A stretch of DNA of 64,000 nucleotides from Leptobrachium leishanense (GCA_009667805.1 CM019069.1:56920422-56984421); one strand, 5' to 3'. Shown: positions 1 through 10,875, counted from the first letter of the stretch. A program made the numbers and translations. Notes: generated by a model from the letters alone, not told the origin.

Positions 1-239
1 AACTCTGGGTTCTCACAGTCCTTTTTCAATTGCATGGCAGGGATGAGCAGACAACTCAATCGGTGAAGTATTGTAATTAATTATTCTTGTATTGTTGAAG
101 AGTTCTACTTTTAGCTATGCTTTAAGTAATAACAGCTGACATATACCTGCAAATAAATCCAGAAGCTACGACTAGTGTGATGTTATATCATGTGTGAACG
201 TTCTGAATATCTGAGGTCCTCTATTGAGTCCTTTGCTAA

Positions 240-655
240 GGCTGGGGTCAGACGAACGCTGTGCGAACGCGCGTGCAGCCGCACTTTATCACGGCCGTAG
301 TAGCAGCAAATGACGGGCAATATACGAAGTACGGCCGCACGAAAGTGCGGCCGCGCAACGCAAGCGGCAAGCAAACAGATTTTTTCGAGAACGTGATACC
401 GCTAGTACTGACGTACAGAGTGCGCTGCGTCCGCTAGCGGCGTGTGTGCGTAATTAGGAGACGTCAAACGCTTCTAATGTCCGGCCAACATAACGTCCAG
501 ACGCAAAAAGGGTTTTATTGAGGATCCGTACAAAATCATGGACGAAAATGCGCATCGTATGACCGCTATCGCGTATTCCGTGAAAAAATACATCCATTCG
601 TTCGAACGCACTTTTTCACAGCCGACGCAAAAAATGCGTTCGTCTGATCCTAGCC
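240..655. mobile_element. Harbinger-type MITE, subfamily A, copy 1
   Basis: A non-autonomous DNA transposon of 416 bp. Its left end reads GGCTGGGGTCAGAC and its right end is the inverted form GTCTGATCCTAGCC. A 3-bp TAA duplication flanks it at 237-239 and 656-658, and TWA duplications are typical of PIF/Harbinger elements. The interior is rich in CpG and in small palindromes such as CGGCCGCAC. It encodes nothing; open frames across it are shadows. Related copies in this window are at 5400 and 23696. The superfamily assignment rests on TSD and TIR only. Confidence 0.8.
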
Positions 656-658
656 TAA

Positions 659-949
659 AAGCCGAGGATAAAAGTGGGTATTGCAATACACTAGTCACTA
701 AAAATTCTGCATCTCTGTGTCAAACAAATATGAATATAAAATATACAAAGCCTGATAGGTCATGAATATTTGTTCAAGAAAAGTGTCACTTAGAAAAATA
801 TGTGTGTGAATTGCATCCCTAGAAGTAGCTATGTGTACAACATCCCATAGCAAACCTTTAGGTTCTGACTAGAAGGGGTACACCTTGTCATATCAGTCCC
901 TGCCTCTAAGGTTGTTTATAATATATATATATATAAATATATGACATAT
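659..949. other. AT-rich spacer with a short (AT)n tract
   Basis: No gene or clear repeat family was recognised. A short AT dinucleotide microsatellite lies at about 918-940. Confidence 0.5.
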
Positions 950-1086
950 CATGTGTCAGCAACCTTGGCCCTCCAGAGGTTTTGAAGCTACAGCTCCTAT
1001 GATGCTCAGCCACATATTAGGTTGACAGGACCTCATGGGAAATATAGTTCTAAAACATCTGCAGGGCTAAGGTTGCTGACCGCTGG
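950..1086. mobile_element. Short palindromic hAT-like MITE (CCTTGGCCCTCCAG family)
   Basis: The ends are inverted copies of GTCAGCAACCTTGG and CTAAGGTTGCTGAC, and the inner arms contain CCTCCAGAGG and a complementary ACATCTGCAGGG. The same family occurs at 4582 and 4830, where CTCTA-type 8-bp duplications support hAT mobilisation. No clean duplication remains at this copy, so its borders are approximate. Confidence 0.65.
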
Positions 1087-1380
1087 TCATCCATATGATA
1101 CCATGGCAGCCCATCAGATAAAGCATACAAATGGATAGGGGAATTAGTTAAGAAGCCAAATCTTTTTAGCAAATTAATTAAAAGAGAAACAAAAGTGACA
1201 AATGCAGGATAATACCCAAGCAATAATTATCACGAGGCAACAAATAATAAACAACAATCTATGCTACAAACAAAATGAGGATAAAATAACCACATATACA
1301 ATAGTACAGGCACAAATAACGCAAGAAGCATATAAACGACAAAAGATCCAAGGGAACAGGCACCATTACACACTCTACAT

Positions 1381-1562
1381 CAGTGTGTCCCAACCCTGGT
1401 CCTCAGCGTCCCACAACAGGCCAGGTTTTAAGGATCACCTTGGGGAAATGCAGACTGAATCCTGCAATCACTGAGTGGAAAATCATATCACCTGTGCTGT
1501 GCTTCAGATATCTGCAAACCTGGCCTGATTGCAGTCCCTGAGGACAAGGTTGGGAAACACTG
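1381..1562. mobile_element. hAT MITE (CAGTGTTTCCC family), tandem copy 1
   Basis: A 182-bp palindromic element that begins CAGTGTGTCCCAACCCTGG and ends GTTGGGAAACACTG. It is flanked by CTCTACAT at 1373-1380 and CTCTACAC at 1563-1570, an 8-bp duplication with one difference. The ends and the 8-bp duplication fit the hAT superfamily. The right duplication is shared with the next copy. Confidence 0.85.
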
Positions 1563-1570
1563 CTCTACAC

Positions 1571-1739
1571 AAGTGTTTCTCAACTCCAAATTTCCCTAAC
1601 AGGTCAGGTTTTAAGGATCACCTTGGGGAAATACAGGCTGAATCCTGCAATCACTGAGCAGCAAATCATATCACCTGTGCTGTGCTTCAGATATCTGGCA
1701 AACCTGACCTGTTAGGAGCACTTGACCGAAGAAACACTG
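1571..1739. mobile_element. hAT MITE (CAGTGTTTCCC family), tandem copy 2
   Basis: A second copy of the same element follows directly after the shared CTCTACAC at 1563-1570, and an exact CTCTACAC follows it at 1740-1747. The first base is A where C is expected. The array therefore reads TSD, copy, TSD, copy, TSD. Confidence 0.85.
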
Positions 1740-1772
1740 CTCTACACCATAGGATGATAATAACCTATAAAT

Positions 1773-1954
1773 CAGTGTTTCCCAAACCTGTCCTCGGGGC
1801 CTCCTAACAGGCCAGGTTTTACACATCACCATGGGGAAATACAGACTGAATCCTGCAATCACTGAGCAGCAAATCATATCACCTGTGCTGTGCTTCAGAT
1901 ATCTGGAAAACCTGGCCTGTCAGTGGGTCCTGAGGACAGGTTTGGGAAACACAA
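1773..1954. mobile_element. hAT MITE (CAGTGTTTCCC family), copy 3
   Basis: The third copy begins CAGTGTTTCCCAAACCTGTC and ends with its inverse, the last two bases being AA instead of TG. The left duplication is CTATAAAT at 1765-1772. The right duplication is split: CTATAA at 1955-1960 and AT at 2413-2414, separated by the Harbinger-type MITE at 1961-2409. Rejoining the halves gives an exact 8-bp match. Confidence 0.85.
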
Positions 1955-1960
1955 CTATAA

Positions 1961-2409
1961 GGCTGGGGTCAGACGAGCGTGATTTCTACGGACTGTACGT
2001 CCGTGCAGTACGGACATCGTCAGTACGGATGACGCAGTAGTGGTCACACAGTCCGTTTTTTCACTGAAGTTATTTTTTGACGGATGTAGGAGGGAAAAAT
2101 AAATTACAATGAAAAAACATTCTGTCCGTCAAAAATGCTGGACGTATAAATGCAGTCCGTCTGACCATGCTCCATCACTCACACACAAAGCTATGCAGAC
2201 GTTGTGGACGTGGCGCACTCCGCACGTCCGTTCTAGCAGTATTACGTTCTTGCCTAACCTGCGTCCGTTTGCCGCGGCCGTTGTGCGTCCGCAGTTCAGT
2301 GCGGACGTACTTCATGTGTCAGGCTCCAATGGACTTTCTTTCATGCTATCACGGACGTACTTTTAGGCGCAATCACGGACGTGAACACTACGCTCGTCTG
2401 ACACCAGCC
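1961..2409. mobile_element. Harbinger-type MITE, subfamily B, inside a hAT target duplication
   Basis: A 449-bp element with left end GGCTGGGGTCAGAC and right end GTCTGACACCAGCC, flanked by TAA at 1958-1960 and 2410-2412. Its interior differs from subfamily A but matches the copy at 10945, including motifs such as GGACTGTACGTCCG. It landed in the TAA of the hAT duplication CTATAAAT, so it is younger than hAT copy 3. Confidence 0.85.
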
Positions 2410-2414
2410 TAAAT

Positions 2415-3715
2415 AATCAAACTGAACAAAAAATGAGTAAAATGATATCCCGAGCACTGCAGGCTTCCAGCATGTCCCTTAGTCACGTCTGGAATGCCTC
2501 TGTTCCGAAATTAGTAAAATCTGGATGACTCCAAAAATTCTGGTTTTAGGAGTCGCCAGATTTTGGAATTCTCGGATAAATGGTGTTCTACCTGTAGTCA
2601 AAAAGAAAAAATGAGTGTAACTGGTCTACTGCATACCTGACCCATCGATATTTTCTTATCAATATATATATCAATACATTTAATATCAAAGACCTATGGA
2701 TTACCTGTTCAGTCATCTTTTAGCGTCACTGGATCCAGACCCTCCCCAAAAATTGAAATACATTAAATAATAAATAACACTTTCCCATTTGTTGTGGGGA
2801 ATGTTCTTACAGTGATGTAGTTTTGCCACTGGGTGGCGCCATCAGCCTGCGAATATCTCTTCCTGGCTGGAGCATCAGCCTACAAACCCATAGGCTTAAA
2901 ATACACAAAACATCTGGTACATGAAAGGTGATACACTTTATTTCAGAATCACGGCAGAAAATGACATAATCTGCAGAGATCCCATGCTAAATACAATGTA
3001 TTATTAGAGAGATTGTGTTACCTGTAAAATCAGTTTATATTCCAGTGCCTTAAATTCCCGTAATCAGCTGATCTCCATCAAATCAGTCATCAGTATCCAG
3101 CTGTTTCGGTGAATTTCCCCACACTCTTAGGGGAGACTTTTAACTCCCCTTCCAACAGGAAGCAGGAATTAGGTATATCTGGGTTGATCCGAGTAAAGCT
3201 ACAGTATACTACTCAACACGGTTTGAAATGCTGAAAGCAATCTTGAGGAGTTTCAGCACTTACTGAGCATTAACTGTGACTTATCTCTGAACGCGGCAGT
3301 AGAGTTATACACGAAAGCAGACATTTGTTTAGAAATTATGATGGAATTGGCACATTTCACCCCAAAATGGCAAAGCTGAGTGAAGATAAATAATTCTGTC
3401 CAGCTCGTGCGTCACATTGCTCCACGGCGTAAAATCTGCAATTCCCTAGTCAAGTATTCATGATATAAATTACAATCAACAAATCACACCGTTCAATGGG
3501 CATAAAAAAAAATAATAATAAATTCTAAAACATCAGACATTTAACAAATATAATGCAGTTCGGCAGAAAATAATATTTGAAAGGCATGCTTGATTAAAGA
3601 TACAAGGTGAAAAATCTCACGCTACTGACAACTCTCAGTATTGTGTTTTGCTTTAGGTTTACTGTGCTGATTGTGTTTTTTTCTGACTGTGTATTGGGAG
3701 TATACAGGCACAGAT
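2415..3715. other. Mostly unassigned spacer with half of a Tigger-like MITE
   Basis: The part from about 2450 to 2605 resembles the right half of the Tigger-like element at 39549: it shares CCAGCATGTC, a run ending CAGATTTT, and a GGATAA near the end. The rest (2610-3715) shows no recognised gene or repeat. Confidence 0.45.
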
Positions 3716-3729
3716 GCACCCAGTAAAAT

Positions 3730-4545
3730 AAAGTATATTTTTAACCCCATCGCTGCTGAGCCATTTCACTTTTGAGTGCTGACTTCATTTTTACCGTTTT
3801 GTGCTCATCATGTTTAAACGCAGTTTGAAGTCACGTTTTATTACACGACCCAGACAAATTATATATCCTTTTTTTTTTCGGCAGACTCGCCAGATTCATA
3901 ATATATCCTGTCCATCATGTCCTGCCAGAATGCTGTAACATAAATGTAACAAAAAATGTGAATTTCCATTAAAGTTTCAATCATCTATAGTGTGTTATAT
4001 TATTTTTTTCACATTTTATCATCCAAGCCTTTGCGGTTATATATTGTATGGGGTACGCTTGTTAAAACAATTAGAAAAGGGAACCTGTTATGCAATTTTA
4101 GCTAAAACTGAAATTTTTTAATTTTTTATTAGTGCAACATAATTATGTCACATTATAATTGAAAAGTGAACAATAGTGCTGCATTAATAAAGAAAAAAAA
4201 TATTTATTTATTTATTTAATTTGTTTGTACACTTAACCTGGTCATATTTGGTATCATTGGAAAGGCCATGCTCTGGCCTTTCCAATGATACCAAATGTGA
4301 CCCTCTAGGAACCCCTATTGATTTCCATAGAAAATCCTTGGGCAGCTTGGTGTTAATTCCCTAACTGACATCATCACGCCCATGTGCGATGATGTCAGTG
4401 GGCTTGGGGATGTCAGCCACCTCTGTGAGAAGTACGCATTCCGATTCGCACCGGATCGCAGATGGCACCTAATGGGTTACAAATAGGCATCGCTGGATAG
4501 ACCAAACTGTGACCTTTCCAGCGATGCCTTTCTTTTTTTTCTACT
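3730..4545. repeat. Interspersed repeat with two perfect hairpins
   Basis: This stretch begins near TTTTTAACCCCATCGCTG. At 4248-4294 there is a hairpin with two perfect 21-bp arms (TTGGTATCATTGGAAAGGCC plus A, and its inverse) around a 5-base loop. A second hairpin with 13-bp arms around GGCATCGCTGG lies near 4486-4531. The block at 54400-54665 carries the same start and a variant of the first hairpin in the opposite orientation, so this is a dispersed family. Class is unknown. Confidence 0.6.
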
Positions 4546-4581
4546 CCTTACTGATAAATAAATTATTACAATACTCTAGAT

Positions 4582-4717
4582 CAGGTGTCAGCAGCCTTGG
4601 CCCTCCAGATGCTTTGAAACTTCATCTTCGATCATGTTCTGCCACTCATTAGTTTGGTTGAGCTCAATGGAACGTGTAGTTTGAAAACATCTGGACGGCC
4701 ATAGATGCTGACCTCTG
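4582..4717. mobile_element. Short hAT MITE (CCTTGGCCCTCCAG family)
   Basis: It begins CAGGTGTCAGCAGCC and ends with the inverse GATGCTGACCTCTG. The flanks are CTCTAGAT (4574-4581) and CTCTACAG (4718-4725), a plausible diverged 8-bp duplication. The arms contain CCTCCAGATG and CATCTGGACGG. Confidence 0.75.
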
Positions 4718-4829
4718 CTCTACAGGTTGTCTGGTAAGTCTGGAGCCATAGGAGAAAAACACATACTGTTACAGAATCTGTTCAAAGGGAGAAACTCATT
4801 GGTCCAGACTTACTGGACATCCTGTAGAC

Positions 4830-4970
4830 AAGGGCTCCGCAACCTTGGCTCTCCAGATTTTTTTAGATCCACATCACCCATGAAGTTCCGTAATTCAGTA
4901 TCTTAGCAGAGCCACATAGGAAATGTAGTTCCAAAACATCTGGAGGGACGAAGCTTACTGACCCCTTCTG
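4830..4970. mobile_element. Short hAT MITE (CCTTGGCCCTCCAG family)
   Basis: A further diverged copy with CTCCGCAACCTTGGCTCTCC on the left and CATCTGGAGGGACG on the right. The flanks CTGTAGAC and ATGTAGAC suggest a worn 8-bp duplication. Borders are good to a few bases. Confidence 0.65.
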
Positions 4971-4971
4971 G

Positions 4972-5105
4972 ATGTAGACTGTAAGCTCCTCTGAACACAG
5001 CTCTCTCTTGTCTCTGCCTGGTTTCTAGTTCCTCATTCCTTATTGTACTGCACTGCAGAAATTGGTGGCGCTATATAACTAATGATAGTAATAATAATAA
5101 AGATA
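4972..5105 (+). mobile_element. L2-type LINE 3' tail
   Basis: The stretch contains AGACTGTAAGCTC, then a pyrimidine-rich region, then GCACTGCAGAAATTGGTGGC and GCGCTATATAA, followed by TAATAATAATAA. This order is the typical 3' untranslated end of vertebrate L2-clade LINEs and their dependent SINEs. Only the tail remains. Confidence 0.65.
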
Positions 5106-5170
5106 AAAAATGGTTTGCATTTCTCTGCGTTTGCCTGTTTAGTAAATAGCCATACAAATATAATATAATG

Positions 5171-5319
5171 CAGGGCTCAAAATTTCAAGTCCCAAGCTAC
5201 TAGCCAAGCCTTAAGAGCTACTCGCCACTAGTTGCCCCACCTAACCCCTATCCTGCCTTGCCTGCCTCTGCATTTCCACTCGCCAAATGCGAGCAGGCGA
5301 GTTAAAATTTTGAGGCCTG
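5171..5319. mobile_element. 149-bp hAT MITE
   Basis: The ends CAGGGCTCAAAATTTC and AAATTTTGAGGCCTG are inverted repeats. An exact 8-bp duplication ATATAATG flanks it at 5163-5170 and 5320-5327. The CAG start and 8-bp duplication place it in the hAT superfamily. Confidence 0.88.
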
Positions 5320-5399
5320 ATATAATGTATCCATGGGCGCTGTACCTGTGAACCTGTCGGAGGCAGTGATGGACCATGCCTTGCAGGACGTGAGTTTTA

Positions 5400-5825
5400 G
5401 GCTAGGGTCAGACAAACGCATTTTTCATGTCTACTGTCAAAAAGTGCGTCGATGCGTCCGAACGCATTTTTTCACGGAAGACGCGATAGCGGTCATACGA
5501 TGCGCAATTTCGGCCATGATTTTTTACGGTTCCAAACCAGGAAACTTTGGGTGTCTGGACGTTATGTTGGCCGGACATGAGCAGTGTCTAACGTCTCCTA
5601 ATCACGCACACACGCCGCTTTGCGGTCGCAGCGCACTCTGTATGTCCGTACTAGCGGTTCAACATTCTTGCAAAAATACGCTGTTTGACGCTTGCGTTGC
5701 ACGGCTGAACTTTTGTGCGGCTGTACTTCGTGTGTGGGCTTACGTTGGACGTCATTTGCTGCTACCACGGCCGTAATAAAGTGCAGCTAAACGCACGTTC
5801 GCACTGCGTTAGTCTGACCCCAGCC
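5400..5825. mobile_element. Harbinger-type MITE, subfamily A, copy 2
   Basis: A 426-bp element with ends GGCTAGGGTCAGAC and GTCTGACCCCAGCC, flanked by TTA at 5397-5399 and 5826-5828. The interior matches the copy at 240 in opposite orientation. The 147-residue open frame over it is a shadow of the palindromic, CpG-rich sequence. Confidence 0.85.
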
Positions 5826-5828
5826 TTA

Positions 5829-6735
5829 GCAGTCAGCAGCCAAACGGAGACACACAGGATTCTAACAACATCATCAGACTCCTGGAACCTGTGATTTTTT
5901 GCTTTGAAAAGTCTTAACTATTCTTTAAAAACGGCGATCTCATTCTCGTGTTAATATGCCCTCGTGTGGTTAGAGAAAGGTACTGCACACAAAGGGAACA
6001 GCAATTAACACAAGCACAGGAGACAAAAAGTGAGATGAAAAGCAGACGTTTGATGCAACAAAGTGAGAAATTGTGGACTTCATTTGCATGTCTTACCCTG
6101 AGTTCCCTGCTGTATATAGAGTTTATAGCAAATTAGTTCTGTGGGTCAAGCAGTTTTTCTATTGCTTGGATGTGTAGACGTTTTTTACATTAATTTATAT
6201 TATTTCTTGATTCATGATATGATTTGCCAGTTAAATAATCAGACTGGCCAATAGATACCTCTAGTTGTTATAGAACTGCAACTCCAAAGGTTATTGCTGG
6301 CAAAGCATTATAGGAGTTGTTCATCTACCGCACCCCGTGTGACTTGGCTGGGACTCACTCTCATCAAAGGAAACATGTCACATTTTGGTTTTTGGAAAAT
6401 AATCGTTGATTTGTATATAAAGCAGTTATGCCATCATGATGTCAAACACCTTAGGCAGACACAGCAGTCATGTTGGACTCCTTCCATTACTTTTCATAAA
6501 GAATATCAAATACCCTTAATAATTACCTTTATGAGCAGACATCAGGGATTCTCAGGGTACCTGGGAATTCTCGGGAGATGTTACACCGCTTTCCTCTTTT
6601 CTCAAGGGTAATACATTTGGTTGTCGTAGGGAAACTAAAGATTAATTGGGACAGTTACAAAATGGACAGAGACAGTTTAAAACACCCTCTTAAAGATAAA
6701 CTTTTATTACAAAATAAACTCTAATTGTTACCAGG
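5829..6735. other. Unassigned spacer
   Basis: No gene, RNA or known repeat was recognised. Short open frames here show no recognisable protein motif. Confidence 0.5.
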
Positions 6736-7600
6736 ACATAAATCATATGAAATGGGAATGGGGCATAAATCTAAATAATTTGGGGCATCAATAAAATGAT
6801 AATGAGAATGGGGGAACAAATCAAATCATATGAGAATAGGGGCATAAATAAAATGATAATGGCACATAAATAAAATTACAATGGGAATGGGGCACAAATC
6901 AAATGATATGAGAATAAGGGCATAAATAAAATGATAATGGACACATAAATAAAATGATAATGGGAAGGGGGCACAAATCAAATGATATGAGAATAGGGGC
7001 ATAAATAAAATGATACTGGACACATAAATAAAATGGGAATGGGGCACAAATCAAATGATATGAGAATAGGAGCATAAATAAAATGATCCAGGGCAGATAA
7101 ATAAAATGGGAATGGGGCACAAATCAAATGATATGAGAATAGGAGCATAAATAAAATGATAATGGCAAAGGGGGAACAAATCAAATGATATGAGAATAGG
7201 AGAATAAAATGATACTGGGCACATAAGTAAAATCATAATGGGAATGGGCGCAAATCAAATGATATGAGAATAAGAGCATAAATAAAATGATAATGGGAAT
7301 GGGGCACAAATCAAATGATATGAGAATAGGGGCATAAATAAAATGATACTGGGCACATAAATAAAATGGGAATGGGGCAGAAATCAAATGATATGAGAAT
7401 AGGAGCATAAATAAAATTATACTGGTCACAGAAATAAAATGATAATGGGAAGGGGGCACAAATCAAATAAAACTATAATGGGCAAAAATCTAATTATATG
7501 GAAAAAGGGAATTGTGGCATAGTCAAATGGAGCAGGAATAGAACAAAGCAAATGACAATAGGAGGGGCATAAACCAAATGAAATGGGTGCATAAATTATC
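6736..7600. repeat. 73-bp minisatellite, about 11 units
   Basis: A tandem array whose unit contains GATATGAGAATAGGGGCATA, AATAAAATGATA and GGGCACAAATCAAAT. The main period is 73 bp, with longer variants of about 79 bp that carry an extra ATGATA. Since 73 is not a multiple of 3, successive minus-strand frames of 60-92 residues overlap with the same residues (LFSYHLICAPF), which shows these are repeat artefacts. Units degrade towards 7500-7600. Confidence 0.85.
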
Positions 7601-8140
7601 ATTGGTAAACTTTTCATCTTGCATAACAAGCAACACAGAATCATTTTTGGGAAGATTGAGGAGCACTTAGGAAGAAAGTCTTTGTTTTATTTACATTTTC
7701 ATGATTATTGTTTTTGTTTATGATTGCTGGATTCGCTGTGCTAAGTTATGCGTGATATGTGTGTACCATAATGACGTAAAATAGACTTGTTGGTCCTGCG
7801 AGTTTAAATTATTGGGTCTCCTTCTGATACGTTCCATGATTCATGAGACTACTTACAGATGAAAAGAAAAGATCATAGATCTTGATTCTAAACAGCTGAG
7901 TAAGTTGATTACCCTTTTCGCAAGCGAGCTACAGATTTGTGAAATGGGCTAAAAGAAAAGCAATCACAGGCTGGACGCCCCTTCCCTTATAGTGCATATA
8001 ATACTTTAAAGTGACGTTGTCAGGCCCTGGCTGCGTTTTTCAAATGTTTATGATATGATCTTGTAAGAGGCATACTCTGACAATCAATAAAATGCATTAA
8101 AAAAGGAAATATTAAAAAATAATGGTGCTATTATGCTTCA
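7601..8140. other. AT-rich spacer
   Basis: Nothing recognisable was seen in this stretch. Confidence 0.5.
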
Positions 8141-8142
8141 TA

Positions 8143-8775
8143 ATAATTATTTTACCTTTTTATTATATAGTGCCAACATATTCTGCAGCATTGTACAAGA
8201 TATGTGAACAAAGGCATTATATGTGAGAACAACACACATAAATGAGCAATAATATTCTGCTTCCCTAAGCAAAGCTGTGAGGCGTGGGTGCTTTAGACTA
8301 GCTGAAGTCTGTATTTGACCAGTACTCACACGATGAAGTTCAGCAGATACAGTAGCGTCAACTCAGCAAAACTGACATGTAGAAAGATGAATCCAGTTGA
8401 AGAGTTTTATGATCAGACTGACAATCTTGTTAGTGTACAGCTTTGCAGGTAAAAAGACTTTAGTTTGTCCAGCAGTGATCACAGAATGGCTGCTATGTGA
8501 CCAGGAAGTAACTAACAACAAGACAATGAGCAGAGGGGTGTGAACTAGCTGAATACAGAAGCCTAAGGAAACCCCGCAGGGACAAAAGAGCTATGAAATC
8601 AATAGCATGTAAGCAGCAAAGGCAGATTCAACACAAAAACAGAAAAATATACAATAAATTTTAAATCATGGGGCATGACAATGATACAGTATGATTGGAG
8701 TGCCGTGTTCCCGAGGAGAACCTACAATCTATAAGAGATACATATATTGTGAAGTAGGTGCGTACATGTCAATAG
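8143..8775 (-). mobile_element. L2-type LINE 3' end, interrupted
   Basis: Read on the minus strand, the block starts near 8740 with AGATTGTAGGTTCTCCTCGG, an L2-type 3' untranslated motif, and ends at 8143-8200 with TGCTGCAGAATATGTTGGCA and CACTATATAATAAAA. The middle does not match other tails in the window, so there may be an insertion between the two parts. Confidence 0.55.
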
Positions 8776-8799
8776 GTGTCTTACCCAATGACATTTGCT

Positions 8800-9010
8800 G
8801 GTGACGTGTCCTGATCAGGATCCGAATCGGCTTTCCAGATTTGTAGAAAAGAGACGTGGTGAGATTGAACCTTCTCCTTCACAGTTGTAACGCAGCGACT
8901 TGCTTCCCCATGGTTGTAGAAGAGAGACATGCTGGCCGGTGCTCTGACCAGGATTTGAACCTGCTTCTCCATGGTGTAGAGCAGAAATGCTAACGTTACG
9001 CAGCCGATTA
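8800..9010 (-). repeat. tRNA-like tandem block (SINE head-like)
   Basis: Three B-box-like sequences lie on the minus strand: GGTTCAAATCC (8951-8961), GGTTCAATCTC (8861-8871) and a worn GATTCGGATCC (about 8819-8829). The longest unit also shows GTTAGCATTTCTGCTCTAC about 25 bases upstream of its B box, like the A-box half of tRNA-derived SINEs in which GTTAGCACTTCTGCC is common. The units are about 90 bp apart and share CCATGG-AGAAGC-type spacers. No unit folds as a clear intact tRNA by eye, so I call this a SINE head duplicated in tandem rather than tRNA genes. Confidence 0.45.
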
Positions 9011-9267
9011 TGTGTTAGGCAAGTATGTATCATTACGTATCTTGGCCAAGGACACTTGCTGTAGAGGTACTAGAAATGAAGGGACCAGTTGTATAAATTA
9101 GATGTTATGAAAGTCCATATTGATTGCTGTTATCGTTCTCTTACATCTGGACATTGTATTTCATTGGACAAATATTCAATAACTCTTAAATGAAGAAAGA
9201 TGTGACATGGGGCTCTACATTCATTAGGCCCATTAGGTTTTAATTCTGCTTTTCTTCCCTTATTTAA

Positions 9268-9989
9268 AGGGACACTACCACCAAAAAATGAAATGTACTT
9301 ATTGTGTTTATTGTATATTGCTGATATCTTACATGTGCTTTATTTTTTTCTTGTTTGTTTAGTTTAGAAAATATTTTACTCTATATGTGTCACTGGGTGC
9401 ATCCATTGTGTGATCTTTTGTGTTTTAGACTGCCCCCCTCCACAGTATCTTTCCATCACTTGCTCCTCACTGTGTGGCTTTGGCCATAGAATTGAGTAAA
9501 TAGGTCAATCATTGGCTCATATCATTGTATAGTGTGGGATGCATTCAAAGGACATCAGCAGTGGTAGATTAAAAGTATTTTAAGCTCCCTGTCATATCTC
9601 AGTCAGCTGCCATCTCTTATCTCAGTTAGCCTTTAGAACAATACTCTCCTGTCGCCTTATCTAAACGCTCCCTCCTCCACCTCATTGTCTGTTTCAATAA
9701 ACAAGAGCCACAAAGCAAAGCTTTTGATAAATGTTGCATCATGGGAAAAAATACAAGAAAAGGAAACAAGATCAAAACAAGACTTTATTTTTCCCTTTTA
9801 CATGCAACTACTTCAAACGAAGAAAAAAAACAGCACCATGTGTTTTATAATGTGGTTTTATATTAATAATGCACAAGTAATCTAGTTACATCTTGTACAA
9901 TTGTGGGGTGACCCTATGCAAGTGCTCTATATATTAAAAAGAGTTACAGTTACTATATAGTTACAGCTTATGTAAGTGACGGTGTCCCT
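9268..9989. mobile_element. TTAA-flanked MITE (AGGGACACTACC family), intact copy
   Basis: The ends AGGGACACTACCAC and GTGACGGTGTCCCT are inverted repeats, and TTAA flanks them at 9264-9267 and 9990-9993. TTAA duplications fit piggyBac or Kolobok/T2-type elements. A second copy at 57428-59028 is split by two hAT insertions; this copy supplies the uninterrupted reference. Confidence 0.75.
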
Positions 9990-10074
9990 TTAACCAAAAA
10001 GAAGATGTCTTTGATTAACATCTAATATTTAGTATTCAATAGTAAATGGTAGCAAAGTTACAGTTTCAGATATT

Positions 10075-10875
10075 TATAAAGCACTAGCAAGTTCTGTAAC
10101 GCTGTACAATGGGAGGCAGAATAACAAATATACATACAAGTTCAACACACAGAACAGTAGGAGAGAGGACCTTGCTCGAGAGCTTACAAACTAAGTGGAG
10201 AGGGGTGACACTAGGTGAGGGTAAATGAGAACCTGAAGCAGCAGGGCGCATGTGGGCTGATTGGGAAGATGGTGCAAAAAATGTACAGTTGGGAATCATG
10301 GAGTGAGCCGACAGGCTTCTCTGAAGTAATGTGTTTTCAGAGACTTGTTGAAGGACTGGAGAGACAGGAAGAGTCTAATTTTGCGGTTGGAGGGAGTTCC
10401 ATAAAGAGGGGGCAGCTCAGGAGAAGTCGAGAGTTGGGGATGCAGGTACGTGGAGCTGATAGCATCAGATCATTGGCAGAGCAAAGTGGTCGGGATGCGA
10501 TGTTGCAGGAGATAATAAGAGCCTGGATGAGTATGTTAGCAGAGTTCTTATTAAGACAGGGACGGATGCGTGCAATAGTACCCTATCGAATGTGGCTGGG
10601 TAAGTCAATCCTCATGGTGCATCTTAATGACTCCTGCAGCCAACTCTTAATCGCAAGCATTGTGACGAGGTGGCTTCTGGCAGCAAGGAGCACCGCTGCT
10701 CTGTTCTCATCAGGAAATGCATTGGGACCTCTTTCCATGTGTTTTTGCTTCTGAGTGAGGCCCCTGAGTCTCTGTTGGGCCTGTGCCAATTTGACGCCAA
10801 GGCGAATACTGGAGCATTCACCTTGTCATATGTCTCTTGTGGCTGTTTTAATAGCAGAAGCATTGCAAGATGATA
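10075..10875 (-). mobile_element. L2-type LINE, 3' end with reverse transcriptase C-terminus remnant
   Basis: On the minus strand, conceptual pieces resemble the C-terminal part of L2-clade reverse transcriptases: LIQALIIS about mid-block, then FNKSLKTHYFREACRL near 10310-10360. The second piece matches the FKRALKTHLFR-like segment that ends many L2 proteins. It is followed by TTTGTAAGCTCTCGAGCAAG and the tail GTTACAGAACTTGCTAGTGC. Stops and frame changes break the coding part. Open frames on the plus strand (including the 179-residue one) are shadows. Confidence 0.7.

Noticed and set aside
10215..10754. 179-residue plus-strand open frame
   Set aside because: It is antisense to an L2-type LINE remnant whose minus strand carries the recognisable reverse transcriptase end.
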